NCBI GenBank assembly: GCA_023213395.1
Contig: CM041465.1
Span: 37,951,741 to 38,015,740 of the forward strand
Length of the DNA: 64,000 bases
DNA from: Cycas panzhihuaensis
Lineage: Eukaryota > Cycadophyta
Reading direction: 5' to 3'
In this document: one piece after another, positions 54,680 through 64,000 of the stretch
Layout of the letters: each line of letters opens with the position of its first letter
How positions within the stretch are numbered: the stretch's first letter is position 1
Notes under the pieces: model-generated
Told to the model about the DNA's origin: nothing
The model's input: only the letters and a program-made list of their open reading frames with translations
Database searches by the model: none
Made by a program: the position numbers and the translations under genes

Positions 54680-55095
54680 TGTTACATAACTCATCTCACT
54701 AAGTTATGTAAAACACTATTATACGTAGAGCTATCAAGAGGTTAAGAGATAAGGTTAATTATGGAACTTCGTGCATGAGCCAATAAGCTGGCCAATGGTA
54801 TGTTAGGCCACTATGCCGTCCAATAGAATGTAAGGCCGCTTAGGCCACCAACAGGATTGCATGTGAAAGACCCTCTTTTGTCTATATAAGGGTCATAAAT
54901 TGTAAATGATGGTTATCTTGATGTAACTTTTTATAAAGATTGTGTTGCGGTACTCTCTATTTTGGTGATCATTTGGCGCTCTTTTGTTCTTGTGAGATTC
55001 TCTGTTAATTTGTTTGCCCTATTGGACAAAACGAAGCGGTTACGATTGTCATTTTTCTGCTATCTCAAGGAGCACTCATGAGAAGAAACGTCCCT
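54680..55095 (+). mobile_element. 3' LTR of chromovirus I
   Basis: 416 bp, gap-free match to the 5' LTR. The last base is T instead of A (CCCT against CCCA). The TATA box is at 54891-54900. Confidence 0.93.
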
Positions 55096-55100
55096 GGAAA

Positions 55101-57040
55101 ATTGGCCATTTGCATTGTGGAGCTAAGGCCAATATGAGTCTGATGGTGTTTATATTTGCAACAGGTGTAAAAGTTTCCTCATAACCAATGCCTTCCTTTT
55201 GTTTGAAGCCCTTTGCAACAAGTCGGGCCTTTTAGCGTTCAAGTGTACCATCAAAATGGAATTTGGCCTTGTAGACCCATTTGCAATTGATTGTCTATTT
55301 ATGCTTAGGCAATTCTACCAAATCCCATGTTCCATTCTTTTCAATAGAATGGATTTCTTCATCCATAACAGCCTTCCAATTTTCATTTTTAGAAGCCTCT
55401 TCAAAAGTGGAAGGCTCATCAACGCAAAGCACTTCAGCCATAAGTGCATAATTGGTCTGCTGCCAATATTTTGATGGACGTTTTCTTTCAATGATTTGGT
55501 TGTCTTGAACAATCTGAGTATACCATTTGGCAACTTTTTGACTGATATGACTTGAACCTCAATATCTTCTGGTCAGAGTGGTTGATCAAAAAAAGATGTG
55601 TTGGGATCAAGTGGATCAGATTCTGATGATGTGGATAGACCAGCCAGTGCAGATGATGTACATGGTGTTGAAGATTAAGAGGGAAGGAAAGCCTCAACAA
55701 TCTTTTTGCCTTTATCAAGAGGAGGTTGGATGGATGTTGATTCCAACTCCTTGTGTTCATCTCCAACAAATATTACATTATTGAGAGATGCATTTTCTTA
55801 CCAACAGGATCATACAATTTGTATGCTTTGTTGTGAATGACCTAGCCTAAAAAAATGCATTTTAGACTATGTTTGTCTAATTTGGATCTTTGTTGATCGG
55901 GGATGTGCATATATGCAATGCACCCAAATGTCCTCAAATGGCTAATAGTAGGCTTTTTGCCAAACCAAGCCTCCTCTGGTGTGATGCTGGTGACTGTTGA
56001 TGTAGGACTTCGACTTACCACATAGGCAACTATGTGGAATGCTTCTGCCCAGTATGCTCGTATTAGTCCTCTTGCATGCATCATGGCTTTGCCTTTGTTT
56101 GCCAAAGTTCTGTTCATCTGTTCGAAGACTTCGTTTTGTTGAGGAGTATGAAGAATGGTGAGCTGTCTCTGAATGTCATTTTCCTTGCAGAATTGGATGA
56201 ATTCCTTTGAAGTGAATTCACCTCCATTATTTGACCTTAGAATTTTAATTGAGTAGCCAGATTCATTCTCGACTTCCTGTTTGAATTCCTTGAACTTTTG
56301 AAACGCTTCAAATTTCTATTTGATGAAGTAGACCCAAACTTTATGTGAGAAATCATCTATGAAGAAGATATAGTACAATGCTCCTCCAAAGGATGCCTTG
56401 GACATAGGTCCACATAAATCTGAATGTATCAACTGCAAAAGATACAATGCACGCCAAGCTTTGCCTTTAGGGAAAGGCAATCAATGTTGTGTCCCCATTA
56501 TACATGCTTCACAAAGACATTTTGAACCATATAGCTTTGGAAGCCCATGCACCATGTTCTTGTTCACCATCATCTTAATGTTGTCTAAGCTTAAGTGGCC
56601 TAGATGTTGATGCCACATCTGCATCTTTGATAATGATCGAGTGACACAGTAAGCAAAATCAAGGGTTATATTATTTGCATCCATCTTATAAAGGCCATGG
56701 TCTTCATGAACAATGGCTACAACCTAATCATACTTGTCACTAATGACACATTTCCCATTTTTGAACAAAATGCTCATCTGTTACTTGTCCAATTGGCTAA
56801 CAGATAGCAAACTCTTCTCCATGGAAGGGATTATGTAGGCATCTCCATTGCGAAATGTGGAAGAAGAATTTGAAGAAGAGTGAAATGAAGCAATTTTGCC
56901 TATACCTGAAATTTGAACAGATTCATTGTTTCCAAAAGTCACCAATCGACCCTTTCCTTCTTTCATGTCATAAAGGAGCTCTTCACTCCCAATCATATGT
57001 CGAGATGCCCCCAAGTCGATGATCCAAGTCTGATCAATGT
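55101..57040 (-). pseudogene. pol: Copia H protease, integrase and first half of RT
   Basis: It continues H across I. The protease site reads I-I-D-L-G-A-S-R-H-M (about 57020): the catalytic-motif Ser is Leu by one C-to-T change. The integrase zinc site is at 56540-56620 (W-H-Q-H-L-G-H...C-L-C-E-A-C). The core has H-S-D-L-C-G-P-M (about 56420), then L-R-S-N-N-G-G-E-F (about 56240), where the second Asp is Asn, and a Gln-Gln-Asn-Glu-Val-Phe-Glu block. RT begins near 55530. Stops are spread throughout (56770, 56720, 56450, 56310). Confidence 0.87.
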
Positions 57041-57583
57041 CTGATGTGTGATAAGCACAAAATAGCTTATCCTCATCTGCAAATTGATTGGAGTGGCATT
57101 GATTGCCACCTCTGAAACCCCCCCTTGCTCTTTGACCTCCTCAATATGCACCTCGATTTGGTCAAGGGGGTTGTTGTTGCTGCAGTTGCTGAAACCGTTG
57201 TTGTTGTTGGAATTGCTAATGAAGCTGTTGTTGCCTTTGATACTGCTGACATGGTTGTTGATGTCATGTGTGTTGGAGATCGACTTGCTTCTTTCTACAT
57301 TCAGGAGCTATGTGGCCAACTTTGCCACAATAATGACAAATGATATTGGCCTTTGATGAGCCAATGTTCATGTTCCTAAATTGTTTTATAAGTGAAGGTT
57401 TGGGACCTTGCTTGGCCTTCAATTTGGCTGTAAATGCTTCTGATGTGGATGGCTCATCATCTTCCTTGATATAAATCTATTCCTCTTGAAGTAACAAACT
57501 TTCAAGTTGATAGAAGGACATACTTGAAAGTGAGCCATCTCATGTAACGAATGATATGAATCCAGTAAAATCCTTAGGCAATG
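57041..57583 (-). pseudogene. gag: Copia H gag, C-terminal part
   Basis: The zinc knuckle C-H-Y-C-G-K-V-G-H-I-A-P-E-C is intact at about 57300-57345. A Gln-rich stretch follows (57160-57260), encoded by CAA/CAG repeats. Upstream blocks (L-E-S-L-L-L-Q-E-E, K-D-F-T-G-F-I-S-F) match copia-1. It is cut at 57583 by J1. The N-terminal part is at 63473-63712, with about 245 bp lost in between. Confidence 0.85.
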
Positions 57584-58990
57584 TGTTAGCGTGGCAATGA
57601 ATTATTAAGCCACTTACTTAATGTTAATTTGGTTTAATTATATGAAAGGGTGTGAGCCAAAAGGTGCGATTTATTCGAAGGGTCACAACCCTAAACGGGT
57701 GACACCTCTTAGAGAGTATATATGCCTTGAGGCCTTGTGTATTCGATATCGAAGTTCATTGTGAAATAATCAACGATCCCTCGAGGATCCTTTTGTGGTG
57801 GGTTTTTTCCCGGAAGGGTTTTTCCACGTATATCCTGTGTTCTCTGCATGTCTTCTGTGTATATTTTTCTTGTGCTTGCTGTGTATGGTTAAAAGATCCT
57901 TCGGATGGAAACACATGTGTATGTTTTCATGTTCTCGAACATGGTATCAGAGCAATAAGGTCCTACACAGCTGAAGCTTGACGGTGAGCGGGGCGGTGTG
58001 ATCGTTGGTTGCCGGGTGAAGTCGTTTGACCCAAGACAAGTCTTGAGGGTTCATCAACCCCAACATCGTGCGAGCGAGCCTGACAAATTAGTGGTGATTG
58101 AAGCGGTGGAGATCACTATTCAACGAAGTGTAAGGGTTATTGGAGTCAGTATTTAGGCATGAAGACCACGTTTGTGGTTGGAGTTGGCTCGTTGGGGGTC
58201 ATCCGAAGCCGGTTGATGATCTGTTGAAGTGATTCAAGCAAGCAGAACACGCACTGATGGTGATTCAGCGACTTTAAGGACAGCCAAGCGTATGTACATG
58301 TAAGTTTACTATATTCCTCATCAAAATACCATAAAAATCGATAAAAAATGGGTCGTTTTGATGCTTGCTATCAAACCTTCGTGTAAGCACCAGTGGACGT
58401 GATTGAAGGCCAAATTGGTTGTTTTCTGTCTAAATATAAGTGTTGGGTTGAAGTTTACAACAGTAAAATGATGTTTTCATTGTTTTTTTTCTGTATTTAT
58501 GAGGATTCTGGAGACTCGTGTACATATATAAAGGCTAAAACAGCCATATAGAGGCTGGCCGAGCATTTATTAACATGCTTAGGCATGTTTGAAAGCTGGC
58601 TGGGCCGATTTCTTCTTTGATCGGGTCCTTTCTTGATGGATAGGTGCTGTCCTCAGTGATTGGGCACTGATCTAAGGTGTCTGGGCGCATTTCCTCTTGG
58701 CTAGTAAGTATTGGTGTTAGCAGGGCCGTGTCTGGTCAGCTTACCAACTGTAAAGAGGAGCGCAGGTCCGTGGGGGAGTCTGTAGATCTGTGCAAGACTA
58801 TAGAGACAAGTGCAGGTCCGCAAGTCAACGGAGGTCATCACACGGCTGCCGCACCTTATCTCTCTTTGCGGGAGATCTCAAAAGGTTATATTTAGATAAA
58901 TATAACCTTTGGTACCCCTTCCTATATTTAATCACATGTTTATTAACATATTTTAACATGTGCATTAAGTGAAGAGGTGAGGGAGTTTTT
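57584..58990 (+). mobile_element. Copia J1, 5' end only (LTR, primer-binding site, leader)
   Basis: LTR at 57584-57941 (358 bp, TGTTAGCGTGG...TCGAACA, TATA-like at about 57717). It is followed directly by an initiator tRNA-Met primer-binding site, TGGTATCAGAGC, at 57942-57953, and about 1 kb of leader. The LTR and first 350 bases of leader match J2 in inverted orientation, clearly homologous but with many differences. No gag or pol of J1 remains. The leader ends at the junction with J2's truncated RT. Confidence 0.85.
57942..57953 (+). promoter_or_regulatory. Primer-binding site of J1
   Basis: TGGTATCAGAGC with no spacer after the LTR. Confidence 0.9.
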
Positions 58991-59055
58991 AAAAGTCACA
59001 TTTATTGGGAATGGTTACTCGATTTAAACATTTGCACCATGTGACTTTTAAAAAC
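58985..59055 (+). repeat. Perfect 16-bp inverted repeat at the J1/J2 junction
   Basis: GTTTTTAAAAGTCACA at 58985-59000 and its exact reverse complement at 59040-59055, with a 39-base spacer. It straddles the point where the J1 leader gives way to J2 RT. Confidence 0.9.
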
Positions 59056-59400
59056 GTAGTCAATTCTTTCTTTCTGCTTGAATCCCTGCGCAACAAGTCT
59101 GGCCTTGTACTTGTCCACCTCTCCATCGGAGCAGAACTTTGTCTTATAGACCCACTTGCATCCTACAAGATTCTTCGACGAAGGTAGTGGAACCAAATCC
59201 CACGTATCGTTCTTCATCACAGAACCATATTCTTCCTCCATTGCAGCTCTCCATCTTGGATCTCCTTTCGCTTCAGCAAACGAATCAGGATCACTGAAGT
59301 CATTGGTGTCTACCGGTGAGTTCGGTGGCATGCTGACTTCTGGTTCGTCTATCATCAGTTAGGGTTTGCATCGCCACACCGGAATCTTCAAGAGTTTTCC
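59052..59400 (-). pseudogene. pol: Copia J2 reverse transcriptase, N-terminal fragment
   Basis: It shows W-R-A-A-M-E-E-E-Y (about 59250), N-D-T-W-D-L-V-P-L-P, G-C-K-W-V-Y-K-T-K-F and K-A-R-L-V-A-Q-G-F-K-Q-K (about 59090). It ends at I-D-Y, where E-x-F-A-P-V should follow. The palm catalytic motif is missing, so no polymerase could be made. Confidence 0.85.
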
Positions 59401-60840
59401 TTGCCCATAAAGGTATAGAAGGACCTGTTGCTGGAGGTACTTCTTGTCGTGGCAGCTCCTCACTATTACTCGTCCCACTTGGTCTTGCTTCCCCAGGTGC
59501 TACAGCGACTGGCTCATCGTCCTCTTCGCTTGAAGAATCTGGGAATGGGAGAAGGGGAGGGTAAAAAGGTTCCTCTGATGCCTTTTCAGCATGATACGTC
59601 AATGACTCATCAAATTTAACATCCCGACTAACCACAATCTTTTCCCCATATGGATCCCATAGTCTGTAGGCTTTGTTCTCCGTGCAATACCCCATGAATA
59701 TGCACTTCAGACTCTTCCGATCCAGCTTCTTACGAGTATCATCAAGAATGTGGGCGTATGCGATGCACCTAAATGTTCTCAAATGGTTAATGGTAGGCTT
59801 CTGACCGGTCCATCTCTCTTCGGGGGTCATGCTGCGAACTGCTTGAGTGGGTACCCGTTCAAAATATAAGCAATGATCGCCGACACGCCCAAAACTTCGG
59901 TGGCAGGTTTTTAGCGTGCATCATACACCTCGCCATCTCCATCATGGTATGGTTCTTTCTTTCAGCAACTCCATTCTGTTGTGGGGTATACGGGGCTGTA
60001 AACTCCCGCTTTATACCATGGTTGTGGCAAAATTGATTGAACGCATGATTGTCGTACTCCTTGCCATTATCACTTCGTAAAATTTTTATTTTCTTATCAC
60101 TTTCATTTTCAACCATCACTTTCCAATCACGAAAGCAATCAAATACGTCTGACTTGTTCTTGAGAAAATAAACCTAAGCTTTCCTGGTGTAATCATCCAC
60201 AAACACAAGTGTATATCGGGCTCCTGATATCAAAGAGTTTGGGAGTGGTCCCATAATGTCCGAGTGCACAAGCTCCAACTTCTCCTTGGCTCTCCAGGCG
60301 TTATCCCGAGCAAAAGGATAGCGGTGATGCTTGCCATACATACACCATCTGAGCAGGAAACCGACGGTAGTCCTTCCACCATCTTCAACCTCTTCAGTAG
60401 TGCAATACTCCTGTAATTAAGATGCCCAAGGCGATTGTGCCACAGTTTACTTTCGTCATCCGCACTAGCAACAAAGGCATAGAACTTCTTCTGAGACTCA
60501 AATTTTTCAAACACCCAGAAGTTATCCCTGACTTTCCCAGTAGCTATGACAGCAAAGTTCTGTTTTGGGTCCTTTATCAGGCACTTATCATTATAGAGCT
60601 CCACTTTCATACCTTGTTTGCAGATCTCCCGAGCAGACAGAAGGTTCAACTGCATCTTTGGTACATAATATACCTTGAAAAACTTGCCTCCTGCAATGGA
60701 AACTTCACCAATACCATCTACTGACAACACGCGAGCATCTCCAAGAACGATCTCAACACCACTTTGATTTGCATTCAATGTATCAAAGTTCTGCCTTTGG
60801 TAAGAGATGTGCTTCTGCGCTCTAGAATCCAACATCTAAT
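59401..60840 (-). pseudogene. pol: Copia J2 protease and integrase
   Basis: The protease site reads M-L-D-S-R-A-Q-K-H-I-S (about 60830): the Gly of D-S-G is Arg and the following Ser is Gln, so it is inactive. The integrase zinc site has L-W-H-N-R-L-G-H-L (about 60435). The core has the second Asp in L-R-S-D-N-G-K-E-Y (about 60075) and the Glu in Q-Q-N-G-V-A-E-R-K-N (about 59965). The first-Asp region is damaged near 60260, where a frameshift lies. The C-terminal region (L-K-C-I-F-M-G-Y) is at 59300-59830. Confidence 0.85.
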
Positions 60841-61740
60841 AGTCTCTCCAATCTGACTCGGCTAACAAGGTATGCGCTTAGACACAATGAGCAGCAACAC
60901 TCTTTCCTTTATCATCTTGGTTACCTTTGCGCTTGTCACGACATTTGAACCAACAGTTCTTTTTGCGGTGACCATCCTTCTTGCAGTAATTGCACTTTCC
61001 ATTAAACTTCTTCTTGTCTTGAGAGCTTTCTCCAGACCTTTGTGTGATTTTCTCCTCCTTAGGGGCCTCCTTCCTCTAAGTTTTCATGGCTAAGGCTTGA
61101 CTTAAACCAGAACCTCCAAGCAATCCATGATGTTTTAGCTTAGCATCCTCTGCTAGAATTAGGTTTTTGAACCCATCAAAAGTTTCTGCCTCCATCACTT
61201 CGTCTCTACCATAAATGGTCTGGAATGTGGCGAGCATGGCGGCAACTTCGACATGATTATCGCAAACAAGAGCATATCATCGATCGAGTTCTGCTTTAAC
61301 TCTTCTAGCTTCTTCTTCAAGTCGGTTATTTTATTCAAGTAAGAGCTGATATTGTTCTCGTCTTCAACTTTTGAATTGAGTAGTTCCAACATCAGAGCAA
61401 GACGCCTATTCATCTTCTTCTTCTCAAAAGTATCACACAACTTCGTCCAAATCTCGGATGGGTCATCCAGATTATGAACTAGAGCCCTCTGGTCCGGCGC
61501 TAGTGAGAGTTTCAGTAATCCAACGACCATGTATTGCTTCTCTTCAAGTTTGATACGCTCCTTATGGTCAAGTGGGACTGAAACAAGCTTGGCCTTGGTG
61601 ATTCCCCAGAGTTGGTTCACCATCAATATAAGCTCCATATTAGCCTTCCATTCGCTGAAATTGTTACTGTTAAAGATAACCTTAGGCATAAGCTTCTCCA
61701 TCTCGAACAACAGGCTACAATATGAATCACACGACACCAA
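60841..61740 (-). pseudogene. gag: Copia J2 gag
   Basis: The frame at 61195-61740 has F-S-E-W-K-A-N-M-E, A-L-V-H-N-L-D-D-P-S-E-I-W-T-K-L and I-S-S-Y-L-N-K-I-T-D-L, the copia Gag domain. After a frameshift near 61250 the zinc knuckle C-N-Y-C-K-K-D-G-H-R-K-K-N-C is intact at about 60960-61000. The start is probably an inner Met (M-E-K-L-M-P) near 61700 rather than the outermost ATG at 61740. Gag would form the particle. Confidence 0.83.
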
Positions 61741-63115
61741 ACGAACGTATTAAGGACGAAAATGCACCCTTGTGTCCTCCTCTGCCTCACGAGCACACTT
61801 TCAAAGAGACCCAACACGGATTATACCCACATTAAGTGAGCCACCGACTGTTTATATCTCCTTATTCGTCAATAAACGACCTTAAATAGTCATTAAATGT
61901 CACAATCGACACTCACAATGGCTGCAAATATGTGCTCCAGAACAAAGGACGACTCCACACGGTGACGGTGCACGGTCTCCAAGTCAGCAATCCACAAAAA
62001 ATGCCTCGATCCACGCTTAAAATGGGTCAAGGACACGCCAAATGCTAAGAAGGTTCTTCACATTATACAAATCTCCAAGTATCAATGGTCTAAGGGCCTT
62101 TTTATAAAGTTGAATTATAAAGAGAATATACCAAAAGGTATATTCTTTAAAGTTGCAACCTTTTAAAAGTCTCGTGCCTTTGGAACTTAACCCACGTGCT
62201 AAAAAATGAAGGATTAACAATTTTGAATATCCACTAAGTATCAAACCTTAGTGAGTATCATCAAAAGGTATCTTTCAAGAGACGCAACGCATGATAAGAG
62301 GCATGCGACTGCCGTGACTCCTGCACGCAGCCAGCGAACTTCCGACGGACCAACCACGCAAGAACAAGGGTTGCACACACCTTTCTGGTGGTAGCGGTAA
62401 CCTTGTTTCAGCAATCCCTTAGAAACGCCCAGCCACCTTAAAATCTGCACTTAGCCATGAGAAAGAGACACCAAGACCAAAAACAGCCGCCCAGCCAAGG
62501 TAATAACACTTCACCAGAGTATTATCTAGTTGTATAGTGTTTTACAGCTATACACAAGTCTCCACACCACAGAAGGAGGCACTTCAACTCAAAATGACAT
62601 TGAAAAAGCTTTATACCGCTGTGTACTTCTCTTAATCTCAGTATAGAGCACTAAAACTGTCTGGAAAGGACTTCAATCTCTTCCTTATACAGACTAACTG
62701 AAGGCAACACAAGAAGCTTTGATTTTTTTGAGTTTCATAGTGCTTTGAGTGGGATTACCCCAGACTAACTTGTATGGATAGATGGTTGTCCTCAATGTCA
62801 CTGAATCACCATCAATACGTGTTTCGTTCGCTTGAATCACTTCAACAGATCATCAACCAGCTTCGAATGACCCCAACAAGCCAACTTCAACCACAAACGT
62901 GGTCTTCACGCCTGAATACTGACTCCAATAACCCTTACACTCCGTCGAATAGTGATTTCCACTACTCCAACAACCATTGATTTTTACGTACTGTACGCAC
63001 AATCTTTGGGGTTGATGGACCCTCAAGACTTGTCTTGGGTCAAACAGCTTCACCCGGCAACCAACGATCACACTGTCCCGCTCACCGTCAAGCTTCAGCT
63101 GTGCAGGACCTTATT
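61741..63115 (-). other. Leader of copia J2
   Basis: About 1.37 kb with no supported ORF. The 350 bases next to the primer-binding site match J1's leader in inverted orientation. The rest shows no recognisable motif. Confidence 0.65.
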
Positions 63116-63127
63116 GCTCTGATACCA
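63116..63127 (-). promoter_or_regulatory. Primer-binding site of J2
   Basis: On the minus strand it reads TGGTATCAGAGC, directly adjoining the LTR as in J1. Confidence 0.9.
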
Positions 63128-63472
63128 TGTTCGGGAACATGAAATCATACAATGATGTTCCCATATGCAGGATCTTTAACCATACACAGCAAGCAGCAAA
63201 TAGAAAACACAGTACACATGTATTTACGTGGGAAACCCTTTCGGGAAAACACCCACCACAAAGAAGATCCTTGATGGATCACTTGATTATTACACAATGA
63301 ACTTGGATATGAATATACAAGGCCTCAAGGCTTTTATACTCTCCAAGAGGTGTCACCCGATTAGGGTTGTGACCCTCCGAATAAGTCGCATATTTTGGCT
63401 ATGCACCCTTTCACTTAATTAAACCACATTAACATTAATTAAGTGACTTAATAATTAACTGCCACGTTAACA
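63128..63472 (-). mobile_element. 5' LTR of copia J2
   Basis: 345 bp. On the minus strand it starts TGTTAACGTGG and ends CCCGAACA. It aligns with J1's LTR along its length with several small gaps. H gag continues from 63473. Confidence 0.88.
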
Positions 63473-63712
63473 ATATGTAAGAATGCCAAGACAATTTCAT
63501 CTTTGGACTCCCAAGCAGCAACATAAACTGAATCTGGATGAAAAATAATACCATCATTTTCCACAGATACAGGTTAGAAAATTTTGCTAGAAACATAACC
63601 CCAAAATTCATTCATTATTAGAAGGTTTTGTGTTTGCCTCTTCCATTCTTGATAATTATCTTGACCTATTAATTTAATGGTACATGCATTTAGTATGTTT
63701 AAAGTAGCCATG
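63473..63712 (-). pseudogene. gag: Copia H gag, N-terminal part
   Basis: On the minus strand the ATG at 63712 corresponds to the copia-1 gag ATG at 19213. The frame reads through W-K-R-Q-T-Q-N-L-L and W-G-Y-V-S-S before damage, to the J2 border. The upstream leader (63713-64000) matches copia-1 19214-19500 closely. Confidence 0.82.
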
Positions 63713-64000
63713 TTAAAGTTGTAACGCTTGAAGCTAGCAGATGACTTGAAAACTCAAAGCTTTCGCCGCTTAAGTTCCACATTCTAACAAACCAACAGTC
63801 CTAATCTTGCTAGAAGATCCAACACCTGAATGGCATGATGAGGGTTGGAGGACTAGGCAAAAGACTTAGTCCAACCCTGATCTATAGATGAGATCCAATG
63901 GTTGACCAAGTCAAATCTAAGACAAGGCAACTAAGGTTGATCTGCATGGACGTACCATGCTTTCCTAAGATTCACAGCCCCAATAACACCCTTTTCGAAC
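63713..64000 (-). other. Leader of copia H, to the window edge
   Basis: No ORF. It aligns with the start of the copia-1 leader, including the CACCCTTTTCGAAC word at the very end of the window. The H 5' LTR and primer-binding site should lie further right. Confidence 0.75.

Larger units (their letters stand above)
48565..55095 (+). mobile_element. Complete Ty3/gypsy chromovirus I
   Basis: 6531 bp with two 416-bp LTRs and a TSD of AGAAA at 48560-48564 and GGAAA at 55096-55100 (one mismatch). The order is 5' LTR, primer-binding site, leader, gag, protease, RT, RNase H, integrase, chromodomain, polypurine tract, 3' LTR. The LTRs differ at about 28 of 416 positions by hand count. It splits the RT of copia H. 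Stops and a mutated RT active site make it inactive. Confidence 0.95.
59050..63472 (-). mobile_element. Copia J2, 5' part through the start of RT
   Basis: On the minus strand: 5' LTR (63128-63472, 345 bp), primer-binding site (63116-63127), 1.37-kb leader, gag, protease, integrase and the first quarter of RT, where it stops at about 59052. RNase H, polypurine tract and 3' LTR are absent. It belongs to the same group as K. It lies in inverted orientation to J1, and both are inside gag of H. Confidence 0.87.
46815..64000 (-). mobile_element. Ty1/copia element H (copia-1 family), interrupted twice
   Basis: On the minus strand, reading from the right edge: leader, gag start (63473-63712), [J insertion], gag rest, protease, integrase, RT, [I insertion], RT, RNase H, polypurine tract, 3' LTR. 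Each segment aligns with copia-1 in order. The 5' LTR lies beyond 64000. About 245 bp of gag present in copia-1 are missing at the J junction. Confidence 0.88.

Noticed and set aside
57727-57981. Cysteine-rich 84-codon ORF in the J1 LTR
   Set aside because: It crosses the LTR end and primer-binding site, and the J2 copy is not open in that frame.
57584-63472. A single foldback transposon with inverted LTRs
   Set aside because: J1 and J2 LTRs differ too much and the flanks do not form a TSD; two insertions plus a deletion is simpler.

Overview
The window is nuclear DNA of a land plant with a large, repeat-laden genome. A conifer or another giant-genome plant is plausible, but nothing here fixes the species. 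I found no host gene, rRNA, tRNA or CRISPR array. Almost every base belongs to LTR retrotransposons of the Ty3/gypsy and Ty1/copia superfamilies inserted into one another. The evidence is plant-type gag/pol domains, primer-binding sites complementary to initiator tRNA-Met, polypurine tracts, TG...CA termini and 5-bp target-site duplications (TSDs). All coding regions are broken by stops and frameshifts, so they are annotated as pseudogenes.

Left half (1-39404). Element A (1-7915, +) is a Ty3/gypsy element cut by the window edge. It sits in chromovirus D (7916-~10550, +), whose integrase is also split by a 324-bp TRIM (9269-9592). D appears to lie in the 5' leader of element B (~10551-26978, +), a relative of A. 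B is split inside its reverse transcriptase by a complete copia element, copia-1 (14476-21923, -). B's 3' LTR abuts the middle of element C (26979-37930, +), a third relative. C carries a solo LTR in its integrase (29279-29644) and a complete chromovirus E (30816-36880, -) in its third ORF. E's gag holds a solo copia LTR (35040-35592). C interrupts the leader of copia element L (37931-39404, -).

Right half (39405-64000). Copia element K (39405-41945, -) is interrupted by gypsy-type element F (41946-~44150, +), then gag of gypsy element G (~45101-46814, +), then copia element H (46815 to the end, -). H contains complete chromovirus I (48565-55095, +) and a compound structure, J1/J2 (57584-63472). 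J1/J2 is two related copia 5' ends facing each other. The simplest reading is K containing L, C, B, D and A on one side, and F, G, H, I and J on the other.

Elements A, B and C are the most unusual part. They share an architecture I do not recognise as standard: Gag with several zinc knuckles, protease, a second Gag-like module between protease and reverse transcriptase, RT-RNase H-integrase without a visible chromodomain, and a third ORF between integrase and the 3' LTR. The copia-1/H/L LTR family carries a 26-bp dyad just upstream of its TATA box, and its arms show compensatory changes between copies. Many nonsense codons fit C-to-T decay of Gln, Arg and Trp codons, as expected of long-methylated silenced repeats.
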